Below are positions 17,597-26,782 of a DNA stretch of 64,000 bases, one piece after another. Location: the NCBI RefSeq assembly GCF_035609205.1, contig NZ_CP141184.1, positions 2,012,501-2,076,500 on the forward strand, given 5' to 3'. A model generated the notes under the pieces. That model saw only the letters and a program-made list of their open reading frames with translations, was not told the origin of the DNA and searched no databases. The position numbers and the translations under genes were made by a program. Source of the stretch: Hymenobacter sp. GOD-10R (lineage in GTDB: Bacteria; Bacteroidota; Bacteroidia; Cytophagales; Hymenobacteraceae). Position 1 is the first letter of the stretch. The number at the start of each line of letters is the position of its first letter.

Positions 17597-19459
17597 ATGG
17601 TAAAAGCTATACTCATCCGTGGTCTAACGTGCTTGCTGCTGCTAGCTAGCTTGTCAGCCCACGCGCAGAAGAAACACACGTTTGAGATAAAGGACGGGCA
17701 GTTTCTCTACGACGGCAAGGCCACTCAGATTCACTCGGGCGAAATGCACTACGCCCGCGTACCGAGGGAATATTGGCGGCATCGGCTGAAGATGATGCGG
17801 GCCATGGGCCTGAATACGGTAGCGACCTACGTGTTCTGGAATTACCACAACACGGCTCCGGGCATATGGGATTTCAAAACTGGCAACCACAACCTAGCCG
17901 AATACCTCAAAACGGCCCAGGAGGAAGGACTTTTCGTCATCCTGCGGCCGGGGCCCTACGCCTGCGCGGAGTGGGAGTTTGGGGGCTACCCATGGTGGTT
18001 GCAGAAGAACAAAGACTTAGTTATTCGGGCCAACAATCAGCCTTTCCTAGACTCTTGCAAAGTCTACATCAACAAGCTAGCCCAGCAGGTGAAGGGCATG
18101 CAGGTAAGCAAAGGCGGCCCCATCATCATGACCCAGGTGGAGAATGAGTTTGGGTCGTACGTAGATCAGCGCAAGGATATTCCGCTGGAAGAGCACCGCA
18201 AGTACAATGCTGCCATTAAGAAGCAATTGATGGATGCAGGCTTTGAGGGGCCATTCTTTACCTCCGATGCCGCCACGCTGTTTGAAGGCGGTGCTACGGC
18301 TGGCGCCCTGCCCACGGCCAACGGCGAAGGCAACGTGGAAAATCTGAAAAAGGCGGTCAATCAGTACAACGGCGGCAAAGGTCCTTATATGGTGGCCGAG
18401 TACTACCCCGGCTGGCTCGACCACTGGGGGGAGCCTTTCACCCGTGTGAACTCCGAGCAGGTGAGCAAGCAGATTGAGACCTACCTGAAAAGCGAAGTAA
18501 ACTTCAACTTCTACATGGTGCACGGGGGCACTAACTTCGGCTTTACCTCGGGCGCTAACTACAACGAGGAGCACGAGATTCAGCCTGATATCACGAGTTA
18601 CGACTACGACGCGCCCATCAGCGAGGCCGGTTGGGCGACGCTCAAGTATACCGCCGTTCGGGAGTTGATGAAGAAGTACGTGAAGTACCCAGTTCCGGCA
18701 GTTCCGGCTCAGATACCCGTGATAGCACTACCGCCTATTGCACTCAGCAAAACCGTCGATCTGTTTGATCTGAAGAAAGATAGTAAGCCCGTTGTCAACG
18801 ACACGCCACTTTCCTTCGAAGACTTAAACCAAGGCCACGGCTACGTCCTCTATAGCCGACGCTTTACCCAGCCAGTACAGGGCAAACTCCAAGTAAAAGG
18901 CCTGCGTGACTTTGCCACGGTGTATGTGAACGGCAAGAAAGTGGGCGAGCTGAACCGGCAGGATAACAAGTACGAACTGGACGTAACCATTCCATTCAAC
19001 GCGACGCTGGAGCTGCTGGTGGAGAACATGGGCCGCATCAACTACGGCGCCGACATCGTGCACAACACCAAAGGCATCATTTCGCCAATCGTCATCAACG
19101 GCTCCGAAGTCACCGGCGACTGGAACATGTATAAGCTGCCCTTCGACAAGGTGCCGGACCTAGCCAAGTACACCGCCAAGAACAAAGAAGGCAAGCCCAC
19201 GTTGTACGCCGGCTCTTTCGACGCGAAGCAAACCGGCGACGTGTTCTTGGACATGCGCGGCTGGGGCAAGGGCATTGTGTTCGTGAACGGCCATAACCTA
19301 GGTCGTTATTGGAAAGTCGGGCCGCAGCAAACCTTGTATCTGCCCGGCTGCTGGCTAAACAAAGGCAAAAACGACGTGGTGATTCTGGAGCAGCAGAACG
19401 ACGTGCTGCAAAAGGACTTGAAGACAACGGATAAGCCGATTTTGGAAGCAGCTCAATAG
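17597..19459 (+). CDS. Beta-galactosidase, GH35
   Basis: Exported enzyme of 620 residues (signal peptide ending LLLASLSAHAQ) that removes terminal beta-galactose. Motifs in order: SGEMHYARVPREYW, GLNTVATYVFWNYHN, LRPGPYACAEWEFGG, acid/base Glu184 in VENEFGSY, and nucleophile Glu268 in VAEYYPGWLDHWGEPF. The last 220 residues are the usual jelly-roll domains (DFATVYVNGKKVG; GKGIVFVNGHNLGRYW). GH35 enzymes often favour beta-1,3 linkages, which would complement the GH29-B fucosidase on Lewis-a type antennae; that is inference. It is part of the uninterrupted plus-strand run. Confidence 0.93.
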   Translation: MVKAILIRGLTCLLLLASLSAHAQKKHTFEIKDGQFLYDGKATQIHSGEMHYARVPREYWRHRLKMMRAMGLNTVATYVFWNYHNTAPGIWDFKTGNHNLAEYLKTAQEEGLFVILRPGPYACAEWEFGGYPWWLQKNKDLVIRANNQPFLDSCKVYINKLAQQVKGMQVSKGGPIIMTQVENEFGSYVDQRKDIPLEEHRKYNAAIKKQLMDAGFEGPFFTSDAATLFEGGATAGALPTANGEGNVENLKKAVNQYNGGKGPYMVAEYYPGWLDHWGEPFTRVNSEQVSKQIETYLKSEVNFNFYMVHGGTNFGFTSGANYNEEHEIQPDITSYDYDAPISEAGWATLKYTAVRELMKKYVKYPVPAVPAQIPVIALPPIALSKTVDLFDLKKDSKPVVNDTPLSFEDLNQGHGYVLYSRRFTQPVQGKLQVKGLRDFATVYVNGKKVGELNRQDNKYELDVTIPFNATLELLVENMGRINYGADIVHNTKGIISPIVINGSEVTGDWNMYKLPFDKVPDLAKYTAKNKEGKPTLYAGSFDAKQTGDVFLDMRGWGKGIVFVNGHNLGRYWKVGPQQTLYLPGCWLNKGKNDVVILEQQNDVLQKDLKTTDKPILEAAQ

Positions 19460-19464
19460 GCTGG

Positions 19465-19550
19465 CGCTTTCCTATATTCTATTTGCCGCGTGGCGTGTCG
19501 TTCAACGACAAACGCGCCGTGGCGTGTTTCTACATTCTGTTTCCCGCATG
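19465..19550. repeat. Degenerate member of a GTCTC/ACATC-type palindromic repeat family
   Basis: Between the GH35 and GH3 genes, CGTTCAACGACAAACGCG followed by GCGTGTTTCTACATTC resembles the repeat at 30122-30154 (CGTTCAACGACGAGACGC ... GCGTCTCTACATC) but with several changes. TGTCGTT/AACGACA forms a short stem at its centre. Likely a decayed copy of the same dispersed element. Confidence 0.4.
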
Positions 19551-21944
19551 ATCAAGCACTTTACCCTCGGCTTATGCCTGCTTGGCGCCACCGCCACTTA
19601 CGCCCAGAAAACTAAGCCGCTTTACAAAGACAGCAAAGCCTCGACCGAAGCTAGGGTCAACGACCTGCTCGGGCGCATGACAGTGGAAGAAAAAGTGGGG
19701 CAGCTCTCGACGATACTAGGGTGGGAGATGTACCAGAAAGAGGGTCAGAAGGTTGGCATTAGTGAGGCGTACAAAAAGGCCATGGACGAGCGCCACATTG
19801 GCGGCCTGTGGGCCACCCTGCGCGCCGACCCTTGGACGAAAAAAACCTTAACAACCGGCCTCAACCCCGTTCAGGCAGCTGAGGCAGCGAATGCCTTGCA
19901 GAAGTACGCCGTGGAGCACACCCGGCTTGGTATTCCCGTATTTCTAGCGGAGGAATGTCCGCACGGTCACATGGCCATCGGCACAACGGTTTTCCCGACG
20001 TCTATTGGGCAGAGTAGCACCTGGGACCCGGCTCTGGTACAGCGTATGGCGTCGGCTATTGCGGCTGAGATTAGGGTGCAGGGCGGCCACATCGGCTACG
20101 GCCCGGTGCTGGACCTAGCCCGCGAGCCGCGCTGGTCGCGGGTGGAAGAAACCTACGGCGAAGACCCCGTGCTCACCAGCCAAATGGGCGTGGCCATGGT
20201 GAAGGGCTTGCAGGGAGCTAGCCTGAAAAGCGGCACCAATGTGATTTCTACGTTGAAGCACTTCGCGGCCTACGGCGTGCCCGAAGGCGGCCACAACGGC
20301 GGTAGCATTAGCACCGGGTATCGGGAGCTGTACCAAAGCTTTCTGCCACCCGTGCACGCCGCGGTGAAGGCCGGCATTTTGTCGGTGATGACGTCTTACA
20401 ACTCCATCGACGGGGTGCCGTGTTCTTCGAACGAGTTTCTGCTCACTGATTTGCTGCGCAAGCAGTGGGGTTTTCAGGGCTTTACCGTCTCCGACCTAGG
20501 TAGCATCAGCGGTATTCTCACCAGTCACCACGTAGCGGCCACTCCGCCAGAAGCTGCGGCTCTGGCCATAAACGCCGGACTAGACGACGACCTAAGCGGC
20601 TACGGCTACGACAAGGAACTGCTCGCCGCATTCAACCAAAAGCTCGTTTCCACCGAAATTCTGGACCGCGCCGTATCCCGCGTATTGCGTCTGAAGTTCG
20701 AGATGGGCCTGTTTGAAAACCCGTACGTTGACCCCAAGAAGGTAACCAAGCTGGTGAAGAGCCCGGCCAACGTGGAGCTAGCTCGTCAGGTAGCGCGCGA
20801 ATCGGTAGTGCTGCTGAAGAATGACAAAGACTTGTTGCCGCTTGCTAAGTCCCTGAAAAGTATTGCCGTTATTGGCCCAAACGCCGACAACATCTACAAC
20901 CAGCTCGGCGACTACACCGCGCCCCAGCCCGAAAGCAATATTGTGACGGTGCTGGAAGGCATTAAAAGCAAAGTGTCGGCGGGCACGAAGGTGACATACG
21001 TGAAGGGTTGCGCGATTCGGGATACGACGAACGTGGATATTGCGGCGGCTGTACAAGCTGCCCGCAATGCCGAGGTAGCTGTCGTCGTGCTCGGCGGCTC
21101 TAGCGCCCGCGACTTCAAAACGGAGTACCAGAGCACCGGCGCGGCCAATGTAACGGCGGCCGGCGGTGCCCAAGCCATCAGCGATATGGAAAGCGGCGAA
21201 GGCTACGACCGTGCTACCCTCGACTTGCTAGGCAAGCAGCAGGCGCTACTCCAAGCCGTGGTGAAAACTGGCACGCCGGTAGTCGTGGTGCTCATCAAAG
21301 GGCGGCCACTGAACCTGAACTGGATGGCTGCCCATGTACCGGCTATGCTCGATGCCTGGTACCCCGGCCAGGAAGGCGGCAACGCCATTGCCGACGTGCT
21401 CTTTGGCGACTACAACCCCGCTGGTCGTCTGACGATTTCGGTGCCTAAGTCGGTGGGCCAGCTGCCGGTGTACTACAATGCCAAGCGCCCGGAACGGCGC
21501 GACTACGTGGAAATGGATTCCAAGCCACTCTACAGCTTCGGCTACGGCTTGAGCTACAGCAAGTTTGAGTACGCTGACTTGCAAGTGAATACCACGGAAA
21601 GTAACGGCGCTGTGCAAGCCCGCGTGCGGTTCAACGTGAAAAACACCAGCTCTCGGGCCGGCGACGAAGTAGTGCAGCTTTACCTCAGCGATGATGCTAG
21701 CTCGGTCGTGACACCCGTGAAGCAGCTGAAGAAATTTCAACGCCTCGCGCTGAAAGCCGGCGAGCAGAAGGAAGTCGACTTTGAGCTGACCGCCGAAGAC
21801 CTGATGCTACTCAACACCAAGATGGAGTGGGTCGTGGAGCCCGGCACCTTCACGGCGATGGTGGGCGGCTCGTCAGATGACATCAAGGTGAAAACGCAGT
21901 TCAAGGTTGCTAATGCAATTAAGTTAGCCACGGCTGCAAAGTAA
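19548..21944 (+). CDS. Glycoside hydrolase family 3 protein (beta-glucosidase/beta-xylosidase type)
   Basis: Exported GH3 enzyme of 798 residues. The ATG at 19548 (MIKHFTLGLCLLGATATYAQ) begins a clean signal peptide; the frame is open to a GTG at 19524, but those codons lie in a repeat. The N-terminal TIM barrel contains VGQLSTILGWEMYQ, FLAEECPHGHMAIGTTVFP and nucleophile Asp316 in TVSDLGSISG. The alpha/beta sandwich contains ESVVLLKNDKDLLPL and GYDRATLDLLGKQQALL, and a fibronectin III-like domain (ARVRFNVKNTSSRAGDEVVQ) closes the protein. Sequence alone cannot separate beta-glucosidase from beta-xylosidase; in this neighbourhood a beta-xylosidase acting on core xylose of plant N-glycans is an attractive but untested guess. 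Confidence 0.9.
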   Translation: MIKHFTLGLCLLGATATYAQKTKPLYKDSKASTEARVNDLLGRMTVEEKVGQLSTILGWEMYQKEGQKVGISEAYKKAMDERHIGGLWATLRADPWTKKTLTTGLNPVQAAEAANALQKYAVEHTRLGIPVFLAEECPHGHMAIGTTVFPTSIGQSSTWDPALVQRMASAIAAEIRVQGGHIGYGPVLDLAREPRWSRVEETYGEDPVLTSQMGVAMVKGLQGASLKSGTNVISTLKHFAAYGVPEGGHNGGSISTGYRELYQSFLPPVHAAVKAGILSVMTSYNSIDGVPCSSNEFLLTDLLRKQWGFQGFTVSDLGSISGILTSHHVAATPPEAAALAINAGLDDDLSGYGYDKELLAAFNQKLVSTEILDRAVSRVLRLKFEMGLFENPYVDPKKVTKLVKSPANVELARQVARESVVLLKNDKDLLPLAKSLKSIAVIGPNADNIYNQLGDYTAPQPESNIVTVLEGIKSKVSAGTKVTYVKGCAIRDTTNVDIAAAVQAARNAEVAVVVLGGSSARDFKTEYQSTGAANVTAAGGAQAISDMESGEGYDRATLDLLGKQQALLQAVVKTGTPVVVVLIKGRPLNLNWMAAHVPAMLDAWYPGQEGGNAIADVLFGDYNPAGRLTISVPKSVGQLPVYYNAKRPERRDYVEMDSKPLYSFGYGLSYSKFEYADLQVNTTESNGAVQARVRFNVKNTSSRAGDEVVQLYLSDDASSVVTPVKQLKKFQRLALKAGEQKEVDFELTAEDLMLLNTKMEWVVEPGTFTAMVGGSSDDIKVKTQFKVANAIKLATAAK

Positions 21945-22016
21945 CGTTGCAGGCCACGTTCCGCAGCAACGATCTTCTTGCCAAGTGTTGATTACGAGGC
22001 TTTTACTTACTAAGAT

Positions 22017-23057
22017 ATGAAAAAGCACCTTTTACTTGCTTCAGCTTTTCTGCTAAGCTTTCCCGCGAGCATAAGGGCCCAAACTACCTGGGTGAAGACC
22101 AAGGAAGAGTTGCTTTTCACCACGCCCCCGTTTCAGCAGTGCCACGCGTCTACGCTAGTGGAAGAGACTGGGGGAAACCTCTTGGTGGCTTATTTTGGCG
22201 GCCCGTATGAAGGGAGTAAAGAGGTAAATATCTGGTTGACAACCATTAGCAAAGCAGGTAGTGTTTCACAACCTAGGTCGGTAGCCGATGGCGTGGTGAG
22301 CGACACATTGCGCTATCCGACCTGGAACCCCGTCCTGTTCAAAGCGCGCGAGGGCAAGCTGTTCTTGTTCTATAAAGTTGGGCCGAACCCGCGGGAGTGG
22401 TGGGGCATGGTCAAAACCTCCGCAGATGAGGGCCAGACGTGGTCAACTCCGCGCCGGTTGCCAGCGGGCGTGTTAGGCCCCATCAAAAACAAGCCGGTGC
22501 AACTAGCCAACGGGACCATCTTGGCCCCGTCGAGTATCGAGGAGAAAACGGAGCGCTGGAAAGTCCACCTGGAGAAATCGACCGACCTAGGTCAGACGTG
22601 GCAGATAATTCCGGTGGATAACGCCTCCACGTTCGACGTGATTCAACCTAGCATTCTGGTGTATCCTGGCAATCGGCTGCAGATTTTGTGTCGCAGCAAG
22701 CAGGGCAGTGTGGTGCAAGCATGGTCGACGGACGGCGGTAACACGTGGGGCGCTTTGTCTAAGACGTCTTTGCTCAACCCGAACTCGGGTACCGATGCCG
22801 TAACGCTAAAGGATGGGTCGCAACTGCTGGTGTACAACCCTGATGTGCCTGGGAAAGATTGGTTTAATGGCCGTAGCAAACTGCGAGTGGCCCAGTCGAA
22901 GGATGGGCAGACGTGGCGCGACGTAGCCGTGCTAGAAAACGGAACCAAGGAGGAATACAGCTACCCCGCCATCATTCAGACCCGCGACGGCCGCGTGCAC
23001 ATCACCTACACCTACGACCGGAAAAACATCAAACACGTGGTGCTGCAAGCTAAGTAG
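22017..23057 (+). CDS. Sialidase-like BNR/Asp-box repeat protein
   Basis: Exported beta-propeller protein of 346 residues (signal peptide LLLASAFLLSFPASIRAQ). Four Asp-box motifs are visible: SADEGQTW, STDLGQTW, STDGGNTW and SKDGQTW. The fold therefore resembles the GH33 sialidases, and such proteins are usually annotated as exo-alpha-sialidase. The family is heterogeneous and includes enzymes for other sugars; the N-terminal arginine motif of true GH33 sialidases (FRIP) is not seen. No sialic-acid lyase or kinase genes are nearby, so a sialidase function is not supported by context. It is transcribed with the preceding glycosidases. Confidence 0.75.
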   Translation: MKKHLLLASAFLLSFPASIRAQTTWVKTKEELLFTTPPFQQCHASTLVEETGGNLLVAYFGGPYEGSKEVNIWLTTISKAGSVSQPRSVADGVVSDTLRYPTWNPVLFKAREGKLFLFYKVGPNPREWWGMVKTSADEGQTWSTPRRLPAGVLGPIKNKPVQLANGTILAPSSIEEKTERWKVHLEKSTDLGQTWQIIPVDNASTFDVIQPSILVYPGNRLQILCRSKQGSVVQAWSTDGGNTWGALSKTSLLNPNSGTDAVTLKDGSQLLVYNPDVPGKDWFNGRSKLRVAQSKDGQTWRDVAVLENGTKEEYSYPAIIQTRDGRVHITYTYDRKNIKHVVLQAK

Positions 23058-23204
23058 TCAACCTAGGTAGCTGCTTGCGATAACTGGCTCCGTTCTCTAA
23101 TTCTTTCGCAGTTCTGTAATAACTTTTATAAAGATTTAACATAAGTATTTTGACTTCACGAAAAGTTTAGCTTCATTTATCAAAACAATTGGAGCAGCTT
23201 TCAG

Positions 23205-24455
23205 ATGGGGTCTTTACTAGCACTGGAGGAAACGCACCTAGCTCGGCTCAACAACATTGAGCGCCGGAAATACATACAGAAGCTGAAGATCGTCAAGCAC
23301 TTGTATGTAAAAGGAGCGAAAACTAACGCTGATATTTGCAGCCGCTTTAATATTAGCTCGCCTACTTCTATTGCCATGCTCAACGAGCTTATCGTGGAGG
23401 GGCTGGTAGAAAAGCAGGGTAGGGGCAAATCGATAGGTGGCCGCAAGCCGGAGCTATACGGGCTCTGCGACCGGTCGCTGTTTGTGCTGAGCATCCAGAT
23501 CGAGAAGTTCAAAACGCGGATGGCCATTTTTGATAATAACAACCAGATTATCATAGGGGTACAAACGTTCAGTATTGAACTTACCAAAGACCTAGGTGCC
23601 CTGGAGCAAGTATATGCGCACGCAAGCGAACTGATACAGGCTTCGGGAATTGACCCGAAGAAGTTAGTGGGTGTGGGTATTAGCATGCCGGGTTTGGTGT
23701 CCTCGAAAGAGGGAAACAACCAAACCTACCTGCTCACCACCGAGGAGCCAGATTCGTTGCAACAGCTGCTGGAGCATCGATTTGGCAAGCCGGTCTTTAT
23801 TCAGAACGATGCCAAGAGCGCAACGCTAGCGGAGTACCGTTTTGGGTTGGCCCACGGCCGGCGCGACGTGCTGGTGCTGTCCATGGATTGGGGCATCGGT
23901 ATGGGCGTGCTACTTGATGGCAAGCTTCGCAGCGGTGCTTCGGGCTTTGCCGGTGAGTTTGGGCACATCCCGCTCGTGGAAGGCGGCGCGCTTTGTCACT
24001 GCGGCAAGCGCGGCTGCCTCGAAACGGTAGCATCTGGGAGTGCCATCGTCCGGAACGCAAGAGAAGGCATTAAGGCGGGACAGAACACCTTGCTCAACAA
24101 GCTGTCTGCCTACGAGATAGAGCAGCTGGAGCCCGAACAGGTGATCAGCGCGGCCAACGACGGCGACCAGTTTGCCATCAACATTCTGGCCGAAGTGGGC
24201 ACTAACCTAGGCAAAGGCATCGCCATCCTGATTCAGCTTTTCAACCCGGAGCTGATCATTTTAGGGGGCGAGATTGCGCAGGCCAAGCAGTTCTTGATGC
24301 CCGCTATTCAGCAGGCCATCAACACGTACTGCATGACCCAACTCCGGGAAAAGACCAGCATCATGGTTTCGGAGCTAGGTACCAATGCCGTGATCCTAGG
24401 TTCCGTCGCCACGGTGATGGAGAACATCTTCGAAAGCTACATGGAGCTAGCATGA
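23205..24455 (+). CDS. ROK family transcriptional regulator (NagC/Mlc-like)
   Basis: Sugar-responsive DNA-binding protein of 416 residues. The N-terminus carries a winged helix-turn-helix (IVKHLYVKGAKTNADICSRF, then SPTSIAMLNELIVEGLVEKQ). The ROK domain follows, with IQNDAKSATLAEYRFG, WGIGMGVLLDGKL, the histidine-containing GEFGHIPLVEGG and the zinc motif C264-H-C266-GKRG-C271. This is the regulator layout, not the kinase layout. It sits directly before the NagB fusion and the ROK kinase, so GlcNAc or its phosphate is the likely effector (inferred). A 147-bp AT-rich upstream spacer (23058-23204) probably holds its own promoter, although no full TAnnTTTG match was found. Confidence 0.88.
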   Translation: MGSLLALEETHLARLNNIERRKYIQKLKIVKHLYVKGAKTNADICSRFNISSPTSIAMLNELIVEGLVEKQGRGKSIGGRKPELYGLCDRSLFVLSIQIEKFKTRMAIFDNNNQIIIGVQTFSIELTKDLGALEQVYAHASELIQASGIDPKKLVGVGISMPGLVSSKEGNNQTYLLTTEEPDSLQQLLEHRFGKPVFIQNDAKSATLAEYRFGLAHGRRDVLVLSMDWGIGMGVLLDGKLRSGASGFAGEFGHIPLVEGGALCHCGKRGCLETVASGSAIVRNAREGIKAGQNTLLNKLSAYEIEQLEPEQVISAANDGDQFAINILAEVGTNLGKGIAILIQLFNPELIILGGEIAQAKQFLMPAIQQAINTYCMTQLREKTSIMVSELGTNAVILGSVATVMENIFESYMELA

Positions 24456-24567
24456 GCCTGAGCGACAACCCCGCTGCCTCTAACTGGACGACCTAGCTCC
24501 GCTGGCGCTTCCCCTCGCATCGAAACAAGAACATAAGCATTTCCGCAAACTCCCAAGCCTCGCACCA

Positions 24568-26511
24568 ATGCAAAACGTCGCGCTACCGATCAAGACCCGA
24601 TTGAACCTTCTGGAAGAAACTCGCTTTGAGAAACTTCCCGTGACCGTTTATCCGAACAAGGATGTTGCCTCCGCCAAGGTTGCGGAGCGTATTGCCGAAC
24701 TGATCAGAAGTAAGCAGGGAACCGGGCAAAAAGCTGTACTGGGGCTAGCTACCGGCGCCACGCCGGTTGGGGTGTACGAAGAGCTGGTGCGCTTGCACCG
24801 CGAAGAGGGGTTGAGCTTCCGCAACGTGGTGACTTTCAACCTGGACGAGTACTACGTGATGCAGCCGACGGCGCCGCAGAGTTACGTGACGTTCATGAAC
24901 GAAAACCTGTTCAACCACATCGATATCGAGCGGGAGAACATTCATATCCCCGATGGTACCCTAGCGCCGGAAGAGGTAGCCGCCTTCTGCCTCGACTACG
25001 AGCGTCAGATTGAGTCGTATGGCGGGCTGGATTTTCAAATCCTAGGTATCGGCCGTACGGGCCACGTGGGCTTCAACGAGCCGGGCTCGGCGCCGAACTC
25101 AGGTACGCGCCTCGTGACGCTGGACGACCTCACCCGCCGCGACGCCTCGCGCGACTTCGGCGGCAAAGAGAACGTGCCCACTAAGGCCATTACCATGGGC
25201 ATCGGCACCATCTTCAAAGCCCGCGAAATTGTGTTGATGGCATGGAGCGGCAAAAAAGCGCCCATCATCAAGAAAGCCGTGGAAGGGGAGGTGTCGGGCG
25301 AGGTGCCTGCTACCTACTTGCAGCTAGCCGACAACGTGGAGTTTGTGCTGGACGCCGACGCTGCCTCCGAGCTGACGCGCTTCGACACGCCTTGGCTGGT
25401 GAAAGACTGTGTGTGGACTGAGATGCTGATCAAGAAGGCTGTTATCTGGCTTTCGAACAAGCTCTGCAAGCCCATCCTGAAGCTCACCGACGAAGATTAC
25501 AACAACAACGGCATGGCCCAGCTGGTGACCGAACGCGGCCCGGCGTATACTATCAACATCCACATTTTCAATAAGCTCCAGCATACCATTACGGGTTGGC
25601 CCGGTGGCAAGCCCGGCGCCGATGACACGCAGCGCCCGGAGCGTGCGTTGCCGGAGAAGAAGCGTTCCATCGTATTCTCTCCCCACCCCGACGACGACGT
25701 GATTTCGATGGGCGGCACGTTCATCCGCCTTATCGACCAGGGGCACGACGTGCATGTGGCCTACCAAACCTCCGGCAACACCGCCGTGTGGGATGATGAC
25801 GTGCTGCGCTACATGGAGTTTGCCATCGACTTCGATGCGAGCCTAGGAAAAGACACCAGCCACTTGCAGTCGATCTACGAGAGCATGCGGCAGTTTATCC
25901 AGTATAAGCAGCCCAATCAGATTGACACCCAGGAAATTCGGAATGTGAAAAGCTTTATTCGGAAGAGTGAGGCCATTGCCGGTGCTCGTTATGCGGGTTT
26001 GCAGGACGACCACATTCACTTCCAGGCGCTGCCCTTCTACGAATCGGGTAAGACCTCCAAGAATCCGGTGACCGACAAGGACATTGAGCTGACAATGGAG
26101 CTGTTGCAGCAAGTGAAGCCGCAACAGGTGTTTGTCGCCGGTGACTTTGCCGACCCCAACGGTACGCACATTGTGTGCTTTAACATTGTGACGGAGTCGT
26201 TGCGTCGCCTCAAGAAAACGGAGGCGTGGGTGGAAGACTGCTGGATGTGGATGTACCGTGGCGCTTGGCACGAGTTTAAGCCTTACGAAATCGAAATGGC
26301 CGTTCCGTTGTCGCCGCAGGAGGTGATTCGCAAGCGCAACGCCATCTTCAAGCACCAGTCGCAGAAGGATACCCCCGTGTTCCCCGGCGACGACTCCCGC
26401 GAGTTCTGGGTGCGCGCTGAGCAGCGCAATCGCGAAACGGCCCAGCAGTACGACAAGCTAGGCCTAGCCGACTACGAGGCCATGGAAGCTTTCGTACGCT
26501 GGAAGTTCTAG
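24568..26511 (+). CDS. nagB: Glucosamine-6-phosphate deaminase fused to a PIG-L/LmbE-type deacetylase domain
   Basis: Cytoplasmic protein of 647 residues with two parts. Residues 1 to about 290 match NagB, which converts GlcN-6-P to fructose-6-P and ammonia: LGLATGATPVGVYEELVRLH, FNLDEYY with Asp93, and GIGRTGHVGFNEPGS with His166 and Glu171. The residue matching catalytic Asp141 of E. coli NagB is Thr164 here, a clear departure from the model enzyme. Residues about 365-600 carry a PIG-L family domain with zinc motif SPHPDDD (His373, Asp375, Asp376) and a later GTHIVC histidine. PIG-L proteins are N-deacetylases, so this half might act on GlcNAc-6-P. This long form is familiar in Bacteroidota. 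A ROK kinase gene follows. Confidence 0.9.
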   Translation: MQNVALPIKTRLNLLEETRFEKLPVTVYPNKDVASAKVAERIAELIRSKQGTGQKAVLGLATGATPVGVYEELVRLHREEGLSFRNVVTFNLDEYYVMQPTAPQSYVTFMNENLFNHIDIERENIHIPDGTLAPEEVAAFCLDYERQIESYGGLDFQILGIGRTGHVGFNEPGSAPNSGTRLVTLDDLTRRDASRDFGGKENVPTKAITMGIGTIFKAREIVLMAWSGKKAPIIKKAVEGEVSGEVPATYLQLADNVEFVLDADAASELTRFDTPWLVKDCVWTEMLIKKAVIWLSNKLCKPILKLTDEDYNNNGMAQLVTERGPAYTINIHIFNKLQHTITGWPGGKPGADDTQRPERALPEKKRSIVFSPHPDDDVISMGGTFIRLIDQGHDVHVAYQTSGNTAVWDDDVLRYMEFAIDFDASLGKDTSHLQSIYESMRQFIQYKQPNQIDTQEIRNVKSFIRKSEAIAGARYAGLQDDHIHFQALPFYESGKTSKNPVTDKDIELTMELLQQVKPQQVFVAGDFADPNGTHIVCFNIVTESLRRLKKTEAWVEDCWMWMYRGAWHEFKPYEIEMAVPLSPQEVIRKRNAIFKHQSQKDTPVFPGDDSREFWVRAEQRNRETAQQYDKLGLADYEAMEAFVRWKF

Positions 26512-26551
26512 CTATACCTAGCAAGGTGATTAGCACTAGTGCTAGAAAGCT

Positions 26552-26673
26552 AGCTCCCCTCCTTTTCTAAGGAGGGGTTGGGGGTGGTCCGGCTAGAGCT
26601 AAAAAACTAGAGTTAGTTTATCGTTCAACGTCAAGGAATCACCTCAACCCCTCCTTAAAAAAGGAGGGGAGCT
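26552..26673. repeat. Pair of inverted REP-like palindromes
   Basis: The first copy (26552-26588) holds the stem CCCCTCCTT/AAGGAGGGG followed by TTGGGGGTGGT. The second (26641-26673) is the same element in reverse orientation, beginning ACCTCAACCCCTCCTT and ending AAGGAGGGGAGCT. Two palindromic units in opposite orientation within a non-coding spacer are typical of REP/REPIN-style dispersed elements. Confidence 0.65.
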
Positions 26674-26782
26674 TCTAATCTTAGCGCTAGCTTTGGTTGA
26701 GGAAGTGTAAGCCGGTGGTATAAGAGTTTTTCTCTATAGGAAGAGAGTACTTCTGCTTTTCGGAGGAAATCAGAAGAAGTAC

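Noticed and set aside
22017..23057. Firm naming as GH33 exo-alpha-sialidase
   Set aside because: Asp boxes alone define the propeller, not the activity; the N-terminal arginine motif and sialic-acid genes are missing.
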